Assembly (NCBI GenBank): GCA_031259805.1
Contig: JAIRKX010000033.1
Span: 1-18,471, forward strand
Source of the DNA: Prevotellaceae bacterium
GTDB lineage: Bacteria; Bacteroidota; Bacteroidia; Bacteroidales; UBA932
Direction: 5' to 3'
DNA: 18,471 nucleotides
Shown: positions 14,222-18,471 of the stretch, piece by piece
How positions within the stretch are numbered: the stretch's first letter is position 1
Layout of the letters: every line of letters starts with the position of its first letter
The notes under the pieces: generated by a model
The model's input: the letters and a program-made list of their open reading frames with translations, nothing else
What the model was told of the DNA's origin: nothing
Database searches by the model: none
Program-made: the position numbers and the translations under genes

Positions 14222-14328
14222 TTTGAACCTTAGTTCAAATCCAATTTGAACCTTAGTTCAAATCCAATTTGAACCTTAGTTCAAATCCAATTTGAACCTT
14301 AGTTCAAATCCAATTTGAACCTTAGTTC
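14222..14328. repeat. 23-bp tandem array of small hairpins, five copies
   Basis: TTTGAAC-CTTA-GTTCAAA recurs at 14222, 14245, 14268, 14291 and (last copy ending GTTC then GG) 14314, each followed by TCCAA. The period is exactly 23 bases and copies are identical except the last. Each unit is a seven-pair hairpin with a four-base loop. GATC-rich sequence flanks both ends (TCGGATCGC and CGGATCCGATCCG). The period is not a multiple of three and no gene crosses it. Confidence 0.9.
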
Positions 14329-14384
14329 GGATCCGATCCGATAAAAACGAAGAGTTGGAGGTTGAAAGTGATGAGTTATTATTG

Positions 14385-14404
14385 CCGTCGGCTAAAGCCG
14401 ACGG
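14385..14404. repeat. Perfect GC hairpin overlapping the nth stop
   Basis: CCGTCGGC-TAAA-GCCGACGG is an eight-pair stem with a four-base loop. It contains the nth stop codon (14392-14394) and the last codons. Degenerate heptamers (GAGTTGG, AGGTTGA, AAGTGAT, GAGTTAT, from 14352) run up to it. It has no T tract on the minus strand, so it may protect the mRNA end rather than terminate. Confidence 0.7.
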
Positions 14405-15165
14405 ACGTCATTGCGACAATTTGAAATACACCCTTTATTGATTTGCACCTCTTCGTTAAAGTAGCGGCAGCAGGCCTGCAGGCCGCACGTTTCGCATTTC
14501 GGTTTACGGGCGGTACAGACATAACGACCGTGGAGAATAAGCCAATGGTGCGCAATCGGGCGAAGGTCGGAAGGGATGTAGCGGGTCAGTTGCTTTTCGG
14601 TTGCGAGAGGGGTGGTGGCGTCGACCAGACCGATACGGTTCGCTACGCGGAACACGTGCGTATCTACCGCAATCACCGGACGATTGAAGATGACCGATGC
14701 CACGACATTCGCCGTCTTGCGTCCGACGCCGGGCAGTCGCTGCAATTGCTCGACATCCGACGGGACTTCGGCGTGAAAATCGCGCACCAGCATGTCGGCC
14801 ATTCCTTTTAGATGCGCGGCCTTGCTGTTGGGGTACGATACGGAACGGATGTGTTCGTAGATGCTTTCGACCGGCGCGACCGATAGCGTCTGCGGCGTCG
14901 GAAAGCGCTCGAAAAAAGCCGGCGTAACTATATTCACGCGCTTGTCGGTACACTGCGCCGAAAGAATGACCGCCACGATCAACTCATACGGATTGCGATA
15001 GTGCAACTCCGAATCCGCCACCGGCATGTGCTCGCCGAACCACGCCAGCGTTTTTTCATACAGCCGTTTCTTGTTTTTCCACACCGGCGCCGCCGACGGC
15101 TTTACGCCCACCGTCCCGGGCGCTTTTTTACTGCGGGACACAGTCCCTGGTTGTTTTGTATTCAT
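14392..15165 (-). CDS. nth: Endonuclease III (DNA glycosylase/AP lyase)
   Basis: The 257-residue protein contains the complete endonuclease III fold: helix-hairpin-helix LQRLPGVGRKTANVV with catalytic K150, catalytic D168 in VDTHVFR, and a [4Fe-4S] loop C217-x6-C224-x2-C227-x5-C233. It removes oxidised pyrimidines and nicks the abasic site in base excision repair. The usual length is about 210 residues. Here about 28 residues precede the conserved core, holding a duplicated PGTV (PGTVSRSKKAPGTVG), and about 24 follow the cluster, the last codons being part of a repeat hairpin. Both extensions look repeat-derived. Last gene of the tmk-comEC-nth series, 68 bases after comEC. Confidence 0.95.
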   Translation of the reverse strand: MNTKQPGTVSRSKKAPGTVGVKPSAAPVWKNKKRLYEKTLAWFGEHMPVADSELHYRNPYELIVAVILSAQCTDKRVNIVTPAFFERFPTPQTLSVAPVESIYEHIRSVSYPNSKAAHLKGMADMLVRDFHAEVPSDVEQLQRLPGVGRKTANVVASVIFNRPVIAVDTHVFRVANRIGLVDATTPLATEKQLTRYIPSDLRPIAHHWLILHGRYVCTARKPKCETCGLQACCRYFNEEVQINKGCISNCRNDVRRL

Positions 15166-15200
15166 TATACTTTATTTTTAATCATTCCATCTATCGTAGG

Positions 15201-15228
15201 GATGCACGCGCAGGTGCGCCTCTGCATC
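15201..15228. repeat. Nested hairpin between comEC and nth
   Basis: GATGCA (15201-15206) pairs with TGCATC (15223-15228), and inside it GCGCA-GG-TGCGC forms a second dyad. It resembles small dispersed intergenic palindromes. It may stabilise the comEC mRNA end. No T tract follows. Confidence 0.45.
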
Positions 15229-15233
15229 GTACA

Positions 15234-17342
15234 TCATTCGTAATTTTTCACAAATGCCCCGTCGTTTCGCACGACGTGCAGTTTAATATTCCGTTCTGCT
15301 ACCGCTTCCTCCCACTGCCTGATGCGGTACAGCGGGACGGAGGCGTCGAGCACGATCTGCACAGGTGCGTAACGCCGCAGGGCTATGTCGGGAGGCATAC
15401 GCGCCGCGCCGGATACGATGAGGCAGTCGACGGCAATGGCCGGCAGACGACGGTCGATGGTCTCGTTTTCGAGCAGTTTGTATATGTCGTTTTCAAAAAT
15501 AACAAAACCGTTATAGCAACGGATGCCACCGATAGTCGTATCGCGTTGGGCGATGCCGGTTTCAACGCGTTGTTCGCGGGCAGCCAGCCCATGTTTGACA
15601 AGGAAATGGCCGATGTGAAACGAGAAATCGGTATGCAGATGTTCGGCATCGCACAGGGAGATGCTGCGGTTTCCGGTGATAAAGCTACTGTACGAAGCGT
15701 TTTTCACTTTATACACCAGCGCCATTTTCTGCTGCCTGCGCTCCACCTGATGTCCCGAACGAAGGCCGATAATGCATATCGCCAAATACGCTGCCACCCA
15801 CAGCCACCGCCGGCGCCGGCGCGGAGATGCAAGGCTGAGGGCAATCAGCAGGATAATCGCCACCATCAACCACATTTGCAGACGGTCGATGTAGATGTGG
15901 TTCGTTACCGAATACGGCAGTGATTCTATCAGTTCGACAATGCTGTTGAGCAGCCACAGCATGGCTTGCAGCGTATAGCCGACAAGCGTCGATACCACCG
16001 GTATCTGGTGGACGAATAGAAACGCCACGCCGCCATATATAATAAAGCCCACGAGCGACAGGATAGAAATATTGGTCAGTAGAAAATAATTGGGAAACAG
16101 ATGGAAGTTAAGCAACGAAATCGGCGCCGTTCCCATTTGGGCGGCAAACGACACGGTGGCCAGAGCCCATATTCCACGCAGGAATTTATTTTTTACGTAC
16201 CACATCCGGTACAGGTACGGCTGGAAATAGACGATGCCCAACACCGCGCCGTACGAGAGTTGGAAGCCTGTCTCGAAGATGACAAGCGGGTTGTGGCATG
16301 TTATAAAAAACGCCGATGCCGCCAGTGAATTGTAAATACTCATTTTCCGCCGCATGTTTTGCCCTATCAGGACAAACGAAAACATCACGGTAGCACGCGT
16401 AACCGACGGCGAAAAGCCGACGATTGCCGCGTACATCCACAGCGCCGCCAACACCAGTACGTTTCTCAACAAACGACCCTTCCGACGCCGGCTTAAAAAG
16501 GAGGTCATAAAATTAAGCAGCACCATGATAATCCCGACGTGCAGTCCCGACACGGCCAGTACGTGCATCGCGCCGGCGGCTACATAGGAATTGCGGAGGT
16601 CGTCGTCAATCCATTGCTTGTTGCCCAGTGTGAGCGCCGCCAGCACAGCGTATTCCTTTTCGCCGAGCGGGCTGTCGAAAAAGGTCTCCAGCCCCCACCA
16701 TTGCCAATGTAGCGGCGCATACTGTATGTTTTTCCAAAACGACAGGTTGTTGTCGAAGTGGTAATGTCCCCGCTGCACAAAGGCCGACGCAAAGATTTTC
16801 CGGCGGGCAAGGTATTTTTGGTAATTAAATTCGTCGGGGTTACCCGGCGGCGGGATGAGCGACAGGGTGGCGTGGGCATACAGCTTAGCTCCGGCTACCG
16901 GCACAGGCTGCGACTCATCGAGCGAGAGGTAAAGGATTACTTTCTCGCGGACGGTCGCCGTATCGTCCTCTGCGGCGTACCGTTTGACGAGGGCTTCTAC
17001 TTTGGTGTAGCGGTCGGTGAGTATCGGGTTGTCGCACACTTCGGCTTGCAGCCAAATGTTACGATCGAGCGGCAGGACGGTTTGTGTCTTTTGCTGCTGC
17101 ACCAGCGCGACGCCGACAAAGAACAGGCACAGCAGGATGACAAATCCGTACAGCCATTCCCCTGCGGGGGTTTTAAGGAAGGAACGCCGAATTATCGCAA
17201 CGTAGACCAGCGCCACTCCCAGGGCGATGAACAGCGCCGGAGAGGCAAATCCCCATCCCCATACCTGCCATACGATGCCGGCGAACAAAGCCAGCGTCAA
17301 GCGCACAAAGGGAATTTGCCGCAACCGTTCGGTGAGATTCAT
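15234..17342 (-). CDS. comEC: ComEC/Rec2-family DNA-uptake channel protein
   Basis: The 702-residue inner-membrane protein has two N-terminal membrane segments, an OB-like extracytoplasmic domain at about 90-210 (DUF4131-type), and the multi-helix Competence domain at about 235-520 with the signatures HVLAVSGLHVG and SVTRATVM. The C-terminal part (about 540-702) corresponds to the position of the metallo-beta-lactamase-like domain but lacks an HxHxDH motif. In transformable bacteria ComEC carries single-stranded DNA across the inner membrane. In Bacteroidetes the gene is common and natural competence is mostly untested. The ATG lies one base after the tmk stop, so the two are surely co-transcribed. 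Confidence 0.92.
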   Translation of the reverse strand: MNLTERLRQIPFVRLTLALFAGIVWQVWGWGFASPALFIALGVALVYVAIIRRSFLKTPAGEWLYGFVILLCLFFVGVALVQQQKTQTVLPLDRNIWLQAEVCDNPILTDRYTKVEALVKRYAAEDDTATVREKVILYLSLDESQPVPVAGAKLYAHATLSLIPPPGNPDEFNYQKYLARRKIFASAFVQRGHYHFDNNLSFWKNIQYAPLHWQWWGLETFFDSPLGEKEYAVLAALTLGNKQWIDDDLRNSYVAAGAMHVLAVSGLHVGIIMVLLNFMTSFLSRRRKGRLLRNVLVLAALWMYAAIVGFSPSVTRATVMFSFVLIGQNMRRKMSIYNSLAASAFFITCHNPLVIFETGFQLSYGAVLGIVYFQPYLYRMWYVKNKFLRGIWALATVSFAAQMGTAPISLLNFHLFPNYFLLTNISILSLVGFIIYGGVAFLFVHQIPVVSTLVGYTLQAMLWLLNSIVELIESLPYSVTNHIYIDRLQMWLMVAIILLIALSLASPRRRRRWLWVAAYLAICIIGLRSGHQVERRQQKMALVYKVKNASYSSFITGNRSISLCDAEHLHTDFSFHIGHFLVKHGLAAREQRVETGIAQRDTTIGGIRCYNGFVIFENDIYKLLENETIDRRLPAIAVDCLIVSGAARMPPDIALRRYAPVQIVLDASVPLYRIRQWEEAVAERNIKLHVVRNDGAFVKNYE

Positions 17343-17343
17343 A

Positions 17344-18009
17344 CTACATAAGCGCTTTTAGCTGCTCAAAAATTTGTTCGGGGGCAAGCATGCGGTCGCC
17401 ATCGGCACAATCGATGACTTTAAACGTGGGGTCAAGCGCCGCCTGTTCAAGGTAAATTTGGCGAACCTTCCGCTGGAGTTCCATGCTGGTTTCGTGGATA
17501 TCTTTTTTGCCCTGGAGGTAGACGCGGTCGTCGCCCGCACGCTCCTCGCACAGTTTTTCCGCCACGTGTGTCAACGGCACATCCAGAAAGATCGACAGAC
17601 GGGGCTTTGGGATGCCAAAATGCCGGTATTCCATATCGAGGATGAACTGTCGCAGGGCATGCCGTTCGTCGGCGTCGTCCAATTTGGCGCATTGGTAAGC
17701 GATGTTGGAATACACGTAACGGTCGACCATTACACAATAGCCACCCGCTATCCACTTGCGGATGGTTTCAGCGGCGTTATGGCGGTCGGCGGCAAACAGC
17801 AGCGCGACCAAATACGGCTGAACGGTATTTATATCACCGAAATCGCCGCGCAGGAATTTGGCAATCAACTCCCCGTACACCGGCGTGTCGAACCGTGGAA
17901 AATGCTGCAATTTGGTTCGTACTTTCCACGCTTTAGCCAAATAATCGCTCAGCATCGCCGCCTGTGTCGACTTCCCGGCTCCGTCTAATCCTTCCAATAC
18001 GAATAACAT
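17344..18009 (-). CDS. tmk: Thymidylate kinase
   Basis: The 221-residue cytoplasmic enzyme phosphorylates dTMP to dTDP. It starts MLFVLEGLDGAGKST with the P-loop at residues 7-15, followed by the substrate-binding DR motif at 96-97 (VDRYVYSNIAYQ) and a LID-type segment with CEERAGDD. The ATG at 18009 is used since an 18-codon upstream extension adds nothing to the fold and overlaps the promoter. First gene of the tmk-comEC-nth operon. Confidence 0.95.
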   Translation of the reverse strand: MLFVLEGLDGAGKSTQAAMLSDYLAKAWKVRTKLQHFPRFDTPVYGELIAKFLRGDFGDINTVQPYLVALLFAADRHNAAETIRKWIAGGYCVMVDRYVYSNIAYQCAKLDDADERHALRQFILDMEYRHFGIPKPRLSIFLDVPLTHVAEKLCEERAGDDRVYLQGKKDIHETSMELQRKVRQIYLEQAALDPTFKVIDCADGDRMLAPEQIFEQLKALM

Positions 18010-18035
18010 ATAGATTATTTTAAAACTTTGAAAGG

Positions 18036-18066
18036 CAAAGGTAGCGTTTTTTTCATGAAGCATAAA
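18036..18066 (-). promoter_or_regulatory. Promoter of the tmk operon
   Basis: On the minus strand TTTA (18066-18063), a 19-base spacer and TACCTTTG (18043-18036) give one mismatch to the TTTG/TAnnTTTG pattern. The leader would be about 20 bases. Confidence 0.65.
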
Positions 18067-18077
18067 GTGTCTGAACT

Positions 18078-18124
18078 TTGATTCTTGTGATTTTGGTGAC
18101 TTCTTTGATTGCCTGCGGCGCAGG
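18078..18124 (+). repeat. 9-bp degenerate repeat with GC hairpin
   Basis: Four 9-base units (TTGATTCTT, GTGATTTTG, GTGACTTCT, TTGATTGCC) run to 18113. CCTGC-GGC-GCAGG (18112-18124) then forms a hairpin that touches the next heptamer array. Confidence 0.5.
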
Positions 18125-18208
18125 GAACTAAGAACTATGAGTTAAGAACTATGAGTTAAGAACTATGAACTAAGAACTAAGAGTTAAGAACTAAGAGTTA
18201 AGAGTTGG
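18125..18208 (+). repeat. AT-rich heptamer array, 12 units
   Basis: Units GAACTAA, GAACTAT, GAGTTAA alternate in exact 7-base phase and end with GAGTTGG, whose last bases form the left arm of the following hairpin. Confidence 0.9.
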
Positions 18209-18223
18209 CTTGCGCCAGCCAAC
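18204..18223. repeat. Hairpin at the end of the heptamer array
   Basis: GTTGGCT-TGCGCC-AGCCAAC is a perfect seven-pair stem with a six-base loop, fused to the last heptamer. I see nothing in the following 18224-18288. Confidence 0.7.
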
Positions 18224-18288
18224 GTTAGCTGCCGCCCCATCAAGGTAGGGTGTTTAGAGCTGATGAAATTTTTCTTGCAAAAATCTTC

Positions 18289-18427
18289 CATTTCTACCAA
18301 CATTCCGTCCCTAACGGGACGGGGGGAGACGAAGGTTATCGCATTTCTACCAACATTCCGTCCCTAACGGGACGGGGGGAGACGAAGGTTATCGCATTTC
18401 TACCAACATTTCGTCCCTAACGGGACG
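18289..18427. repeat. 53-bp tandem palindromic repeat, two full copies and a partial third
   Basis: Copies at 18289-18341 and 18342-18394 are identical over all 53 bases, and a third (from 18395, one base changed) continues to 18427. Each starts CATTTCTACCAACATT and contains the hairpin CGTCCC-TAAC-GGGACG, followed by GGGGGAGACGAAGGTTATCG. The stretch between hairpins is identical, so it is not a CRISPR array. Confidence 0.9.
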
Positions 18428-18471
18428 ATTTTTCCACCGCCATTGCCCGTCCCGTTAGGGACGAAATGTTG
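18404..18471. repeat. Inverted pair of the 53-bp repeat core at the right edge
   Basis: The 24-base segment 18404-18427 (starts CAACATTTCGTCCC) is repeated as an exact reverse complement at 18448-18471, with 20 unique bases between. The last copy is cut by the window edge, so the cluster continues. Confidence 0.85.

Noticed and set aside
14222..14328. tRNA fragments, since GTTCAAATCC resembles a T-arm
   Set aside because: There is no acceptor, D or anticodon arm around it and the motif is simply part of a 23-bp tandem repeat.
15540..15720. Loss of the HxHxDH motif in ComEC as damage
   Set aside because: The reading frame is intact, and Bacteroidetes ComEC proteins often lack the catalytic motif of this domain, so I do not treat it as a defect.
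18289..18427. CRISPR-like array
   Set aside because: The segments between the hairpins are identical in both copies, so there are no spacers, and no cas gene is in the window.

Overview
The window looks like a piece of a Bacteroidales (phylum Bacteroidota) chromosome. The signs are several close matches to the Bacteroidetes promoter pattern (TTTG near -33, TAnnTTTG near -7), a general lack of Shine-Dalgarno sequences, Bacteroidetes-type protein families (M64 peptidase with a signal peptide, DUF4434-like lipoprotein, FAD_oxidored lipoprotein), and many short intergenic repeats. The genus cannot be fixed from sequence alone.

Layout. (1) 1-6475 is a carbohydrate-type locus. A ROK-family repressor (5273-6475, +) is divergent from a minus-strand series: FAD-dependent oxidoreductase lipoprotein, Tat-type DUF4434-like lipoprotein, sugar-porter MFS transporter and, after a 435-base AT-rich gap, the first 38 codons of an N-acylglucosamine 2-epimerase (AGE) family protein that runs off the left edge. 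The divergent promoter region carries a perfect 15-base inverted repeat and a matching half-site, which are good candidate operators. The set suggests periplasmic or outer-surface sugar processing, uptake and isomerisation. The substrate is not visible. (2) 6567-8250 is an odd island: a promoter, an ORF built largely of a 21-bp minisatellite, a 222-residue protein of unknown function, then long heptamer arrays interrupted by a GC-rich inverted-repeat element, a possible remnant of a surface-protein repeat, and a strong terminator. (3) 8337-10790 is pheT. (4) 10813-13973 is a minus-strand operon of an LptF/LptG-type permease, an M64 peptidase and a YjjG-like HAD phosphatase. (5) 14118-14404 is a repeat-filled gap with a 23-bp array of small hairpins. 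(6) 14392-18009 is a minus-strand operon tmk-comEC-nth. (7) 18010-18471 has no gene and holds heptamers, hairpins and a 53-bp palindromic tandem repeat that continues past the right edge.

Housekeeping genes (pheT, lptF/G, tmk, comEC, nth) look intact. The unusual content is in the repeats. Heptamer arrays with unit GAGTTAA/GAACTAA recur at several loci, usually next to GC-rich hairpins, and at 1985-2019 they supply the stop codon of one gene and the start codon of the next. I saw no tRNA, rRNA, CRISPR array, transposase or prophage gene.
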